DNA from: Microvenator marinus
GTDB taxonomy: Bacteria; Myxococcota_A; Bradymonadia; Bradymonadales; Bradymonadaceae
DNA: 64,000 nt
Reading direction: 5' to 3'
NCBI RefSeq assembly: GCF_007993755.1
Contig: NZ_CP042467.1
Span: forward strand, 893,501 to 957,500
The position numbers and the translations under genes were made by a program. Position 1 is the stretch's first letter, and every line of letters begins with the position of its first letter. A model generated the notes under the pieces. The model saw only the letters and a program-made list of their open reading frames with translations, was not told the origin of the DNA and made no database searches. Positions 1 through 8,864 of the stretch are shown piece after piece.

Positions 1-1
1 A

Positions 2-589
2 CACGTGGTGGATGCCCTGAAAAAGGGCGGCCTCGTGGCCTATCCGACCGACACCGTCTACGGGATTGGGTGCGATATCATGAACAAGGATGCGGTTCAG
101 CGCCTTTACAAATTGGTCAGCGAGATCAAGTCCGCGCCAGACCACAGCCCACTTTCATTTATCTGCAGAGACCTCTCTAATATTTCTGAGTACGCCTTCA
201 TCAGCGACTTTGCGTATCGGACGATGCGTCGCTTGCTTCCGGGCCCCTACACCTTTGTGCTCGAAGCGACAAAGCTCGTTCCAAAAGTGATGTTGGAGAA
301 GCGCAAGACGGTTGGGATTCGCGTACCAGATGCGGCGATCCCCCTGGCCATCGTGGACGCCCTCGGAAATCCGATCACCACCACGAGTGCCACGCTCGGA
401 GACGGTGAGCTCATCGCAGATCCTTGGACCATTGAGAACCTCTACGGGCACGCCATCGATATCGTGATCGACGGTGGCTACCTCGCCCCTGCTCCTTCAA
501 CGGTGATCGATTTCACCACGGACTATCCGACGGTCATTCGACAGGGAAAAGGTCCGGTCGACGATTTCGAATTCGTCGAGCCCCTCTAA
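2..589 (+). CDS. YciO/YrdC/Sua5-family protein, 5' end outside window
   Basis: Belongs to the YrdC/Sua5/YciO fold, whose best-known members make threonylcarbamoyl-AMP for the t6A modification of tRNA; YciO-type paralogues are less well characterised. The visible part opens with KKGGLVAYPTDTVYGIGC, the family's ATP/threonine-binding core, and continues with PLSFICRDLSNISEYA and GIRVPDAAIP, a pattern closer to YciO than to long Sua5 proteins. The reading frame is open to the left edge and about 15-20 N-terminal residues seem to be missing, so the GTG at position 5 is probably internal. It ends with TAA six bases before the convergent lipoprotein gene. The family is secure; the exact substrate is not. 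Confidence 0.88.
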   Translation, partial: HVVDALKKGGLVAYPTDTVYGIGCDIMNKDAVQRLYKLVSEIKSAPDHSPLSFICRDLSNISEYAFISDFAYRTMRRLLPGPYTFVLEATKLVPKVMLEKRKTVGIRVPDAAIPLAIVDALGNPITTTSATLGDGELIADPWTIENLYGHAIDIVIDGGYLAPAPSTVIDFTTDYPTVIRQGKGPVDDFEFVEPL

Positions 590-595
590 CTCAAT

Positions 596-1117
596 TCAGT
601 AGAATTCTTCGTAGGGTGGGCCTTTCTGGACTTCGATGAAGAAATCTCCATTAAAGTCTGAGACGAAGTCACCGCTGCGTCGACTCATGAGTTGACCGTC
701 GATGGTGCCGGACACGATGCCTCCGTCGCCGGTCTCTAGGCTGTCTAGATTTAGCGAACCCGCCACGTAGAGGCTTTCCACCACATCTGGACACGTCTGC
801 ATCCATTCGACCTCGGCTATCGCACTAGACTCGAAGTCTCCAGGCGCCCCGAGCGTATGAGTAAGCGTCTCCTGGTCAAAGATCTCGATGTAGACGAGGT
901 CTTGGTCCCGGTAGGGACCGCTCTCTCCCTGCATAAAGAGCCCAACGGACCCCTGACGCACCCGTGCCGTAAGAAAGCTTGGCTCGAATGGGAACATCGC
1001 CTCCAGACACAATTCGTGTTGTGCGGGGTTCGGCGCATCGAAACGACCAAAAGAGTCGTTGCTGCAGCCGCTGAGGACCCCTGCAAGAAGCAGGAGTGAC
1101 TGAAGGGTCTTAGGCAC
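596..1117 (-). CDS. Predicted lipoprotein of unknown function
   Basis: A 173-residue protein that I do not recognise. From the GTG at 1117 it starts MPKTLQSLLLLAGVLSGCSN, a lipoprotein signal peptide with lipobox LSGC, so it is probably anchored in the outer or inner membrane. The frame extends upstream to 1171, but that would put charged residues in front of the signal and overlap rpsT more deeply; the GTG overlaps the rpsT stop by a few bases, which suggests translational coupling. The mature part is acidic and rich in Gly, Asp and Ser, with two Cys residues besides the lipobox Cys. No enzymatic motif is visible. Confidence 0.7.
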   Translation of the reverse strand: MPKTLQSLLLLAGVLSGCSNDSFGRFDAPNPAQHELCLEAMFPFEPSFLTARVRQGSVGLFMQGESGPYRDQDLVYIEIFDQETLTHTLGAPGDFESSAIAEVEWMQTCPDVVESLYVAGSLNLDSLETGDGGIVSGTIDGQLMSRRSGDFVSDFNGDFFIEVQKGPPYEEFY

Positions 1118-1376
1118 CAAGTGCTTGAAGACGGACAGCCATACGTGAAACTTTGCGTGATGCGCGTGCACTTGGAATCACACCTTTTGCAGCAGCACGG
1201 TCGAGTGCCGACACTGCAGTTTGGTAAGCCTCTTGAGCTTGTGCTTGATCACCGGCTTCAACCGTCGCATCGAACTTCTTGAGGATGGTTCGAACTTTGG
1301 AACGAATTTCTTTGTTACGCTGACGACGAATCTCGTTTGTACGGATACGCTTCATCGCCGATTTAGTGTTTGCCAT
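1110..1376 (-). CDS. rpsT: 30S ribosomal protein S20
   Basis: An 88-residue basic protein starting MANTKSAMKRIRTNEIRRQRN, the standard S20 N-terminus, and ending with the conserved Ala/Arg/Ser-rich helix (SARASRKVSRMAVRLQALG). S20 binds 16S rRNA early in 30S assembly. The length matches the family (85-90). A leader of about 70 bases separates it from a TTGACA-containing promoter candidate, and the downstream lipoprotein gene overlaps its stop. The gene is divergent from ftsH. Confidence 0.97.
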   Translation of the reverse strand: MANTKSAMKRIRTNEIRRQRNKEIRSKVRTILKKFDATVEAGDQAQAQEAYQTAVSALDRAAAKGVIPSARASRKVSRMAVRLQALGA

Positions 1377-1452
1377 CTTTCATCCTGCCGTAGACGTTAT
1401 GTCTGAAATTGTCTAATTCTTCGTGGGCTTTCGCCGCCAAACAAGGCGCAGG

Positions 1453-1481
1453 TAGTTAGCACTGGGCAAATTGGATGTCAA
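1453..1481 (-). promoter_or_regulatory. Candidate promoter of rpsT
   Basis: On the minus strand a perfect TTGACA (1476-1481) is followed after 17 bases by TAACTA (1453-1458), preceded by TGC, which could serve as an extended -10. The -10 match itself is poor (2 of 6), so the call rests on the -35 box, the spacing and the location about 77 bases upstream of the rpsT ATG. Confidence 0.4.
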
Positions 1482-1558
1482 CTGCTGGCTCGAATTAATC
1501 GTGAGGAAAATCCCCTCATGGACGAATTTCACTTGAACTTGTAGATGGCGGAACAACT

Positions 1559-1587
1559 TTGGTGGCACGGGACTTATTCTATATAGT
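1559..1587 (+). promoter_or_regulatory. Candidate sigma-70-type promoter of ftsH
   Basis: TTGGTG (1559-1564), a 17-base spacer, then TATAGT (1582-1587), five of six to the -10 consensus. This would give a leader of about 35-40 bases before the ftsH ATG at 1630. No heat-shock (sigma-32-like) pattern was obvious in the same 250-base divergent region, which otherwise holds nothing I recognise. Confidence 0.4.
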
Positions 1588-1629
1588 CGCGAAAGGCGTC
1601 GATTTCGCGTCAACCCTTGAGAGATACTC

Positions 1630-3564
1630 ATGAGCTCTAAAAAACCTGAGAACAATCAGGAACCTAGTTTTTTCCCGAAACGCGGACTGATCTTCGCGTT
1701 CCTGATGTTTATCACCGTCGGACTCCTCCTTATGCTCGATAGCCCGATGGTCACCGGGCACAAGATCGTCACCTACTCGGAGCTGAAAACACATATTCAA
1801 GCTGGGGATGTCAAAGATGTCTTGATCCAAGATCAAGTGATCATCGCCACACCGGTAGATAGTTATACGGAAAAGGCCGAAGGAAAGACTGAAGAAGAGA
1901 AGGCTGACGCCAAAGAGGGTGAGGCGGACTTCAAAGCCTGGCGCTCTAGCCTTGTAAAAGACGACGAATCGCTCATCCCTTTGCTCGAAGCAAACGGGGT
2001 AAAGTACGACGCTCGCTATTCGTCTGGCTGCGCGAGTGAAACCGCATTCTGGTTCCTGCCGCTACTTCTGCTGCTGCTCCTCTGGCCTTGGATCATGAGG
2101 CGCATGAGTGGTCCGGATGGCGCAAACCCCGCCGCGAACTTCGGAAAGACCAACGCCAAACTCAATCTCGAAAAAGTCACAGGCGTTACATTCTCAGACG
2201 TGGCCGGCTGTGACGAGGCCAAAGAGGAGCTTGGCGAAATCGTGCACTTCTTGGCAGAACCTGACAAATACACCCGACTTGGTGGCAAAGTGCCAAAGGG
2301 CGTCTTGTTGGTCGGCCCTCCCGGAACAGGAAAAACCCTGCTCGCCCGCGCAGTTGCTGGCGAAGCCGGGGTTCCGTTCTTCAATCTGAGCGGATCGGAC
2401 TTTGTAGAAATGTTTGTGGGTGTTGGCGCGGCGCGAGTGAGAGACCTCTTCGCCCAGGCCACTAAACACGCTCCGTGTATCATCTTCGTGGACGAACTCG
2501 ATGCCATCGGTAAGTCGCGCGGAAACGCCATTCAGAGTAACGAAGAACGCGAACAGACGCTCAACGCCCTGCTCGTTGAAATGGACGGATTCGACTCCAA
2601 TACGAACGTGATCATCCTCGCAGCCACAAATCGCCCTGAAGTCTTGGACCCTGCCCTACTGCGTGCCGGACGATTCGACCGCCAGGTTGTCGTGGACAGG
2701 CCAGACGTCAAAGGACGCCTCGAAATCCTCAAAGTTCACGCCAGAAAGGTGAAAATGGACCCGAGCGTGAGCCTGCAAACATTGGCCGACCAAACCCCCG
2801 GCTTCGTAGGAGCTGACCTTGCGAACGTGGTCAATGAAGCCGCGCTCTTGGCCGCCCGCAACGGAAAGGATCACGTCGAGCTGAGCGATTTCAACGAAGC
2901 GATCGAGCGCGTGATCGGCGGACTGGAGAAGAAGACTCGCCGCCTGAGCCCGAAAGAGAAGAATATCGTCGCCTATCACGAATCCGGGCACGCCATCGTC
3001 ACCAAGGCCTTGGAGGCCGGCGAGCGCGTCCACAAGGTCTCGATCGTATCGCGCGGCGCTGCGGCGCTTGGATACACGCTGCAAGTCCCGATTGAGGATC
3101 GCTATTTGATGACCAAGCGTGAACTCTACGCCAGGATCTGTGGTCTACTTGGAGGGCGTGCTGCTGAAGATATCATGTTTGATGATATCTCAACGGGCGC
3201 CTCAAACGACCTGCAGCGCGTCACGAACATCGCGCGGCGCATCGTCACGGACTACGGCATGAGCGGAAACCTCGGCAACGTGAGCTACTCGGATAGCACC
3301 GATACGTATCTGGGCCAGATGGGCGCAAGCAGCCGTCAATACTCCGAAGAGACAGCCGTCGCGATCGACAGAGAAGTCCGCTCGATCATTGACGCGATGT
3401 ACGAGCGCACGCTCAACATTCTTCGGGAGAATCGCGAGCTTCTCGTGGAAATGTCCGAACACCTCAAGGACGTGGAAGTGCTTGATGGCGAGGAGCTCGA
3501 AGCTCTGCTTGGTCGCGTTCGAGTCTACAAGCACCTAGAAGGCACGGATGGGAGCCCCGCGTGA
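1630..3564 (+). CDS. ftsH: ATP-dependent zinc metalloprotease FtsH
   Basis: A 644-residue membrane AAA+ protease that extracts and degrades membrane and misfolded cytosolic proteins. Two transmembrane segments (about 19-38 and 139-156) flank a periplasmic domain of about 100 residues that includes an acidic, low-complexity stretch near residues 80-100. The AAA module has Walker A GPPGTGKT at 229-236, Walker [12 protein letters not shown] at 284-294 and a second region of homology ending RAGRFDR. The protease domain has HESGH at 450-454, with Asp527 as the probable third zinc ligand. All key residues are present, so it should be active. The CvpA-like gene overlaps its stop. Its usual regulators HflK and HflC are encoded about 17 kb away on the other strand. 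Confidence 0.97.
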   Translation: MSSKKPENNQEPSFFPKRGLIFAFLMFITVGLLLMLDSPMVTGHKIVTYSELKTHIQAGDVKDVLIQDQVIIATPVDSYTEKAEGKTEEEKADAKEGEADFKAWRSSLVKDDESLIPLLEANGVKYDARYSSGCASETAFWFLPLLLLLLLWPWIMRRMSGPDGANPAANFGKTNAKLNLEKVTGVTFSDVAGCDEAKEELGEIVHFLAEPDKYTRLGGKVPKGVLLVGPPGTGKTLLARAVAGEAGVPFFNLSGSDFVEMFVGVGAARVRDLFAQATKHAPCIIFVDELDAIGKSRGNAIQSNEEREQTLNALLVEMDGFDSNTNVIILAATNRPEVLDPALLRAGRFDRQVVVDRPDVKGRLEILKVHARKVKMDPSVSLQTLADQTPGFVGADLANVVNEAALLAARNGKDHVELSDFNEAIERVIGGLEKKTRRLSPKEKNIVAYHESGHAIVTKALEAGERVHKVSIVSRGAAALGYTLQVPIEDRYLMTKRELYARICGLLGGRAAEDIMFDDISTGASNDLQRVTNIARRIVTDYGMSGNLGNVSYSDSTDTYLGQMGASSRQYSEETAVAIDREVRSIIDAMYERTLNILRENRELLVEMSEHLKDVEVLDGEELEALLGRVRVYKHLEGTDGSPA

Positions 3565-4355
3565 CCGTTGATGTGGCTTCAGCGCTGGTCTTTCTGGCGC
3601 TGACTTACCTTGGTTGGAGGGCGGGACTCTTGAGCCAGGCTATACGCGTGGGAGCCGTATTTGCGGTGATGTTCGCGGGCCCCTTTGTGGCCGCGCTGAT
3701 CCGTCACGCGATTTTCGGCGAATCCGAAGTTGCCGCGCCCTTCGTCGAAGGCTTTTGCCTCTTCCTCGCCGGAATCCTTATCTACGCGGCGATCTCGCTC
3801 GCGGGTTGGTTGGGAATCAAGACCATGCGGGCTGCTTCAGATACGTTGAGCACCACAGACCGTGTTGGCGGCGCGCTCGTTGGCACTCTGAAAGCGGCTG
3901 TGATCATCTACTTGCTGATCTTCGTCGCTCTATTCTTCGAGGCTGGCCTCAAAAAGCACGACCCCGATGATCGCTTGCGTATGAGAGACGGACACACCAC
4001 GGCATTTGTGAAGGCTCATAACGTCCTGGCCCCGTGGCACCTTCCTGATCTGGTGCGCGTTTTACGCATGATTCGGGTCCATCATTGGGCCAAAGAAAGC
4101 TCAAAGCTCGGGATCATACGTGAAAACCCAAGAGCGGCTGACGTATTGCGCAAAAGTACTATCAAGCCGCTCCTCGCCGATAAGACCCTGACCGACGCTG
4201 CGATCTCGGACGATTACATCACGCTCCTTGCAGATCCGCGCATCCGCGAACTTATGAAGGATAAGGATTCCCTCGACGAGATTGGCCGCGTGGACTGGGA
4301 AGAAATCGAGAAAAAGGTCGCACCTGAGCCTCCTAAACCTGAGAGCAAAAAGTGA
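3561..4355 (+). CDS. CvpA-family membrane protein
   Basis: A 264-residue protein whose first 130 residues contain about four hydrophobic helices (for example LVFLALTYLGWRAGLLSQ) in the layout of the CvpA family, named for colicin V production and linked to envelope stress tolerance in other bacteria. The remaining half is charged and probably cytoplasmic, with a terminal KKVAPEPPKPESKK tail; this extension is longer than in classical CvpA (about 160 residues). The GTG start overlaps the ftsH stop by four bases, indicating coupled translation. The fold assignment comes from sequence pattern; the biochemical role is unknown. Confidence 0.7.
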   Translation: MTVDVASALVFLALTYLGWRAGLLSQAIRVGAVFAVMFAGPFVAALIRHAIFGESEVAAPFVEGFCLFLAGILIYAAISLAGWLGIKTMRAASDTLSTTDRVGGALVGTLKAAVIIYLLIFVALFFEAGLKKHDPDDRLRMRDGHTTAFVKAHNVLAPWHLPDLVRVLRMIRVHHWAKESSKLGIIRENPRAADVLRKSTIKPLLADKTLTDAAISDDYITLLADPRIRELMKDKDSLDEIGRVDWEEIEKKVAPEPPKPESKK

Positions 4356-5797
4356 AAGAATTCGACGTGATCGTTATAGGTGCTGGCCTCTCTGGCATTG
4401 CTGCGGGGCACTATCTGGGCGCCAATTGCCCGCAAAAGAGCTTCTGCATCCTCGAGGGGCGAGACGCTATCGGCGGCACGTGGGACCTCTTTCGCTACCC
4501 AGGAATCCGCTCAGACTCCGACATGCACACTCTTGGGTACTCTTTCTACCCGTGGAATGATCCCAAAGCCATCGCCGACGGTCCTTCAATCCGAGAGTAC
4601 GTCAGGGAGACTGCCGCTCATTATGGGCTCGATTCGAAGATTGAGTTCGGAACTCGCGTCACCAGCCTAAGTTGGGACTCCTCAAAAGCACTCTGGGAAA
4701 TCACGGCTCAGAAAGACGGCGATGAGGTAAAATTCCTGGCGAACTTCGTCTGGTGCTGCTCCGGCTATTATTCGTACGACCAAGCCTACACGCCCAATTT
4801 CGAGGGTGTAGACACCTTTGAAGGCGAGTTCATCCACCCCCAGTTCTGGCCCGAGGAGTTGGACTATTCCAACAAGCGAGTCGTGGTCATCGGCAGCGGC
4901 GCCACAGCGGTTACGCTAGTACCTGAGCTCGCGAAAAAGGCCGCGCACGTCGTGATGTTGCAGCGCACACCCACTTACGTGATGTCGCTGCCGAGCGTGG
5001 ACACGATTTCGGAGAAGTTCCGTGGGCTTCTGGGTGATAACGTAGGCTCCGACCTGACCCGCTGGAAGAATATCAGTGTGGCTGCACTCTTCTTCGGCCT
5101 CTCCAAGCGCTATCCTCAGATGGTTCGAAAATATCTTATCGACGCGCTTAAGGAGAAGATCGGCCACAAAGTTGACGTGGAACGCCACTTTTCCCCTCCC
5201 TACAACCCCTGGGAACAACGGGTATGTTTCGTGCCGGACGATGACCTCTTCGACGCTCTTGTGAGTGAGAAAGCCGAAGTGGTTACGGACAAAATCGAGC
5301 GATTTCTACCTAATGGAATCCTACTCAAGTCGGGGCAGATCTTAGAGGCTGATATCGTGGTCAGCGCCACGGGCCTCAAGGTTGAAATGTTGGGTGGAGC
5401 CAAGATATTTGTGGACTCGGAGGAGCTCAAACCTGGCCGCCACATGCTCTACAAAGGCACGATGGTCAGCGACGTTCCAAATCTTGCGATTTCTATCGGA
5501 TACACCAACGCGTCCTGGACGCTCAAATGTGAACTCATTGGCCGCTGGGTAACTCGCCTTCTCAACGAGATGGACGCCAAAGGAGCCAAGGTTGCCGTAG
5601 CACCGCGTGAAGAAGGTGTGTCCCCTACCCCGCTTGTGGATTTCAATTCAGGCTATATCAGGCGCGCCGCGGGAGCCGTCCCGACGCAAGGCGATCGGCG
5701 CCCCTGGAAACTCTATCAGAACTACTTTCTAGACGTGGTCTCCCTTGGACATGCGCCCATTGATGATGGCCATCTGGAGTTCGGGGGAAAAGAGTAA
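4352..5797 (+). CDS. Flavin-dependent Baeyer-Villiger-type monooxygenase (EthA-like)
   Basis: A 481-residue FAD- and NADPH-dependent monooxygenase. The FAD-binding GAGLSG lies at residues 10-15, followed by GGTWDLFRYPGIRSDSDMHT, typical of this family. The Baeyer-Villiger fingerprint FxGxxxHxxxW is present as FEGEFIHPQFW at 156-166, and a second Rossmann motif GSGATA at 181-186 binds NADPH. Length and the segment HPQFWPEELDYSNK resemble mycobacterial EthA. It probably inserts oxygen into ketones or oxidises a sulphur or nitrogen centre; the natural substrate cannot be read from sequence. The GTG start overlaps the previous stop by four bases. Confidence 0.88.
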   Translation: MKEFDVIVIGAGLSGIAAGHYLGANCPQKSFCILEGRDAIGGTWDLFRYPGIRSDSDMHTLGYSFYPWNDPKAIADGPSIREYVRETAAHYGLDSKIEFGTRVTSLSWDSSKALWEITAQKDGDEVKFLANFVWCCSGYYSYDQAYTPNFEGVDTFEGEFIHPQFWPEELDYSNKRVVVIGSGATAVTLVPELAKKAAHVVMLQRTPTYVMSLPSVDTISEKFRGLLGDNVGSDLTRWKNISVAALFFGLSKRYPQMVRKYLIDALKEKIGHKVDVERHFSPPYNPWEQRVCFVPDDDLFDALVSEKAEVVTDKIERFLPNGILLKSGQILEADIVVSATGLKVEMLGGAKIFVDSEELKPGRHMLYKGTMVSDVPNLAISIGYTNASWTLKCELIGRWVTRLLNEMDAKGAKVAVAPREEGVSPTPLVDFNSGYIRRAAGAVPTQGDRRPWKLYQNYFLDVVSLGHAPIDDGHLEFGGKE

Positions 5798-6228
5798 TGA
5801 AATGGCTATTGGTCATGGCTTTGCTCTTGAGCGCCTGTGCGCATTATTCGATCCCCGATCGCCCGGGCTCCCTTGCGGTTTCAACAATCAAAACCCCTCC
5901 TCAGTGGCAGATTCCCGAGGGAGAATTGACCCAATCCCTCGTTAAGCACCTTGAGAGACGGGGCTTCGAGGCGTCGTGGGGTGCTGCAATCGAGGGTCAA
6001 ACGGCGATGGATTGTGTATGCAACCTCGACGTCTCTATGAACCAAATGACGGATGCAAGGGCCGAGATGATATGTGATTATGCCGGCGCAAGACTCACGA
6101 CCCACGGGAGCGGGTCCGGCCATTCGATTCCGGCGCGTGCAGCGTACATCGCCTGTGAGAAGGCCGGGAAAGAGATGGCTGACGAGATGGCGAAGTTGGA
6201 TACAAAGACCAGTGCGGAAGCAAAATGA
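5797..6228 (+). CDS. Lipoprotein, possibly LptE-like
   Basis: A 143-residue protein with a short lipoprotein signal (MKWLLVMALLLSAC, lipobox LSAC). Its layout, a strand-turn region followed by a helix that begins LTQSLVKHLERRGF, recalls LptE/RlpB, the lipoprotein that plugs the LptD lipopolysaccharide translocon. It also lies directly before holA, as lptE does in enterobacteria, which is the main argument. The sequence match is too weak to be sure, and three extra Cys residues in the mature part (DCVCN and MICDY) are not an LptE feature I know of. The start overlaps the monooxygenase stop by one base and its own stop overlaps holA. Confidence 0.5.
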   Translation: MKWLLVMALLLSACAHYSIPDRPGSLAVSTIKTPPQWQIPEGELTQSLVKHLERRGFEASWGAAIEGQTAMDCVCNLDVSMNQMTDARAEMICDYAGARLTTHGSGSGHSIPARAAYIACEKAGKEMADEMAKLDTKTSAEAK

Positions 6229-7268
6229 GCCGGAACAAGCGCGCAGATGAGAGACGAGAGCTCTTCAAGTCCCTAAAAGCAGGAAAGCTCGCCCCTGTGT
6301 ACTATGTGCACGGTCCAGACGCCTTCATGCTCGAGTCAGCCATCGACGCCATCGTTGCGGCGGCGGCGCCAGAGGGTTTGAACGAGTTCAACCACGACAA
6401 ATTTCGTGGCCGAGACGCCCAAGGCGCTAATGTGCGCGCGGCTGCTGAGCAATTGCCCTTCATGGTTCCTCGCCGAATCGTGATTTTGAGAAATGTGGAA
6501 GAGATGCCCAACGCCGAGTTGGAAGCGTTTTCCGAATATTTCCAGGATCCTTCGCCAACAACGGTGCTGATCATCCACGCGCTGACGGCGAACTCAAGCC
6601 TCGACGCGAGGCTCTCGGCGGTCAAGAAGCTGCGCAAGGCTGCAGAAGAGTATGAGTTTCAGGCGTTCTACGAGGATGAACTCGGTGAGTTCATCGCAAG
6701 ACATGCAAACGATAGAAACCTGAAGCTGACTTCGGACGCTAACGCCTATTTGGTGGAGTCCATTGGAACCGAGCTCTTTCTGGTAGTGGACGCCCTTGAA
6801 CGCGTGGATCTTTACCTTGGAGACTCCGAGACGCGGCGAGAAGTGGACCTCGAATGCGTACGACATGTGGTGGCCCATACCCGCGTCCACTCGGTCTTCG
6901 CGCTCACCGAGGCAATTGGCGCACGCAACACCGAACGTGCGTTCCAGATCTTCAACACGATGGCGCAGACCGAATCGCCGATCAAATTGGCGGCACTTAT
7001 CGCACGGCATTTCCGAATCTTACTGAAGCTCAAAGACACGGCTTTGAGGAGCGCCGATCGCAACACGCTCGCACGGGCTGTGGGTGTGGCCCCATTCTTC
7101 CTGAAAGACTATCAACGCGACGCGGAGCGTTTCTCACGCTCAGCATTGGTACAAATCCACACGTGGTTGCTCGAGACCGACTACGCGCTCAAGTCGAGCA
7201 AGGTCGCGGACCGAATTTTAATGGAAGCACTTCTGTTCAAGATTTGTTCAAAAGACGCCTTAGTCTGA
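6225..7268 (+). CDS. holA: DNA polymerase III subunit delta
   Basis: A 347-residue protein with the length and domain pattern of HolA, the clamp-loader subunit that opens the beta sliding clamp. The N-terminal region has the family signature LAPVYYVHGPDAFMLESAIDAIV (about residues 21-43), then the RAAAEQLPFMVPRRIVILRNVEEM strand-helix block, and a helical C-terminal collar domain with ALIARHFRILLKLKD. The ATG overlaps the preceding stop as ATGA. The next gene follows after 10 bases and starts the Hsp70 cassette, so clamp loader and cassette may share a transcript. Confidence 0.9.
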   Translation: MSRNKRADERRELFKSLKAGKLAPVYYVHGPDAFMLESAIDAIVAAAAPEGLNEFNHDKFRGRDAQGANVRAAAEQLPFMVPRRIVILRNVEEMPNAELEAFSEYFQDPSPTTVLIIHALTANSSLDARLSAVKKLRKAAEEYEFQAFYEDELGEFIARHANDRNLKLTSDANAYLVESIGTELFLVVDALERVDLYLGDSETRREVDLECVRHVVAHTRVHSVFALTEAIGARNTERAFQIFNTMAQTESPIKLAALIARHFRILLKLKDTALRSADRNTLARAVGVAPFFLKDYQRDAERFSRSALVQIHTWLLETDYALKSSKVADRILMEALLFKICSKDALV

Positions 7269-7278
7269 AGAGCCACGC

Positions 7279-8511
7279 ATGAAGAGTTGGACGGAACATC
7301 ATCAAACACTGCTCAACGCACTTCGCGCGCAGGATGTGATTCCCGAACTCATGCTCCGCCTTAGCGACGAGAAGATCGAAGCCACCGATTCCGACCGCAG
7401 AAAACTCCGTGATCTTCCTTCGGCTCTGAAGGAAAGCCCTGCCTGGCCACTGATTGAACAGAGCATGACCACGCCCAGAGCTTGGCCAAAGATCCTCGAC
7501 AGAATTCGTGAAAGGGGCCTCATCCCGCGCGCGGACCACCACCTTTTTCTGCTACATTTGCGGCTTAGGTCCGACCTGCTTGAGATGCGTGATTATAGCG
7601 GCGCCAACCGTTGTCTAGAGCAGGCTCTGATTTCATGGCAACACTTGACGCACTCAGGGTACCTTCGCGCATTAGCGCTCGATCTTGCAGGACCTTCGAC
7701 CCCAGTCGAGGAGATCATTTCATCTCTTCTGAACCCCGTCTTGGAGGAAACGAGCCGCTGGTTCTCAGACCTCATCAAGGCGCCCCAGCTCGACTCAACT
7801 GCCCTGAAGGCAGCCTATGAGGCCCTTTTGACGCTCTCGAGATTCGGGGCGCCAGGCACCTCGGAGAGCCTTCTCACTCTCTTGAGTATTCCGGGAAGTG
7901 AGCTTCGCGAATCGCTCACACACTTCGATGTCAACAACGCGAACGCCGAGACCATGCGTCGACCCTTCGCGCGGATGGTTGAGCTCGGTGAGATCCTCTC
8001 TTGGCCTGATGCGCTGGTCATCGATACGGTGGGCGAAGCGGTTGAGTTCGCGTGGTCTCTTCGTCGCATCGAAAGAGACCGCGAGCCGTTTTTTGACGAA
8101 CTCATCGAGCTCTGTGCTCCCGCAAATGACGTGCTTTTTTCCCGACTCAACGAAGACATACTCGTGGGGCAGAACTCGCGATGCGCAGATTTTCTGGTCT
8201 TTCAGGCAGAGCCGCTCCTCGGCTCTCGGCGCGAGATTCTTCTCCGGCAGGGGTTGGAGATTTGCCCAGGCCACAGAAATAGCGCCATGTTGCTGAGCTT
8301 TATCGCGATTCGCGAAGCGAATGAATTGCTCGATCAGGTCTCCAAACTCCCGACTTTGACCAAGAGAACCGGCGAGCCAGAGAAGATTCTCAAAAAAGCC
8401 GGGATACAACTCAAAGACGCTCAAGATCTGCACCCGTTCTCAGAGCGGCTTCAAGAGGCACAAGCAAGGCTCGAAGTAGAAGCCACACGGTTTGAAGTGG
8501 AGCTCGAATGA
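7279..8511 (+). CDS. Helical-repeat protein of unknown function, Hsp70 cassette
   Basis: A 410-residue, soluble, almost wholly alpha-helical protein with no signal peptide or membrane segment. I do not recognise a family. Helix pairs such as LRSDLLEMRDYSGANRCLEQALISW suggest a TPR- or HEAT-like solenoid, which would fit a scaffold or adaptor. It is the first gene of a tightly overlapping set: its TGA overlaps the ATG of the J-like gene, which overlaps the Hsp70 gene, which overlaps a second helical-repeat gene. A role as a cofactor or client-delivery protein for that Hsp70 is inference from context only. Confidence 0.75.
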   Translation: MKSWTEHHQTLLNALRAQDVIPELMLRLSDEKIEATDSDRRKLRDLPSALKESPAWPLIEQSMTTPRAWPKILDRIRERGLIPRADHHLFLLHLRLRSDLLEMRDYSGANRCLEQALISWQHLTHSGYLRALALDLAGPSTPVEEIISSLLNPVLEETSRWFSDLIKAPQLDSTALKAAYEALLTLSRFGAPGTSESLLTLLSIPGSELRESLTHFDVNNANAETMRRPFARMVELGEILSWPDALVIDTVGEAVEFAWSLRRIERDREPFFDELIELCAPANDVLFSRLNEDILVGQNSRCADFLVFQAEPLLGSRREILLRQGLEICPGHRNSAMLLSFIAIREANELLDQVSKLPTLTKRTGEPEKILKKAGIQLKDAQDLHPFSERLQEAQARLEVEATRFEVELE

Positions 8512-8864
8512 AAGAGAACCCTTATGACTTTTTGGAAGTGGATCCTCGGCTCGACTCCGCGCAACTCACGAAAGAGCTGCGGCGGCGCATTCAACGTGCA
8601 TCTCCGGAGGAGAAGGCCAGAATTCAGGAGGCGTGGGAGTCTCTGACGCTTTTGGACGAGGACCGCGTACGCCTCGCGTTGATGGCGCACCCAAGGCCTT
8701 CAAACGCGGACCCGTCGAGCATAGACGTCTTGATTTCACGGCTTCCACCGGTCTTGCCTCGGCTTGAGAAGACCCTGCCTCGGCTCAATGCGCTCGACTT
8801 CAAACCCTCACTCAAAAAACTCAACATTCTAGAATTGCAGCCCAAATTGGATTTCAAAAAATGA
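8508..8864 (+). CDS. J-domain-like protein without an HPD motif
   Basis: A 118-residue protein starting MKENPYDFLEVDPRLDSAQL, close to the opening of DnaJ J-domains (NPYEVLGV-type). The predicted helix II (LTKELRRRIQRA) runs almost directly into helix III (EKARIQEAWESLTLLDEDR), so the loop that carries the His-Pro-Asp triad in real J-domains is absent. Without HPD it should not stimulate ATP hydrolysis in the classical way. The second half is a Leu/Pro-rich tail with repeating units (LPPVLPRLEKTLPRLNALDF). It overlaps the Hsp70 gene by four bases, which supports a functional pair. A chance resemblance to J-domains cannot be excluded. Confidence 0.68.
   Translation: MKENPYDFLEVDPRLDSAQLTKELRRRIQRASPEEKARIQEAWESLTLLDEDRVRLALMAHPRPSNADPSSIDVLISRLPPVLPRLEKTLPRLNALDFKPSLKKLNILELQPKLDFKK

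Noticed and set aside
7795-8433. 212-codon open frame on the minus strand
   Set aside because: Antisense to the 410-residue cassette protein, whose frame continues beyond it on both sides and overlaps its neighbours precisely.
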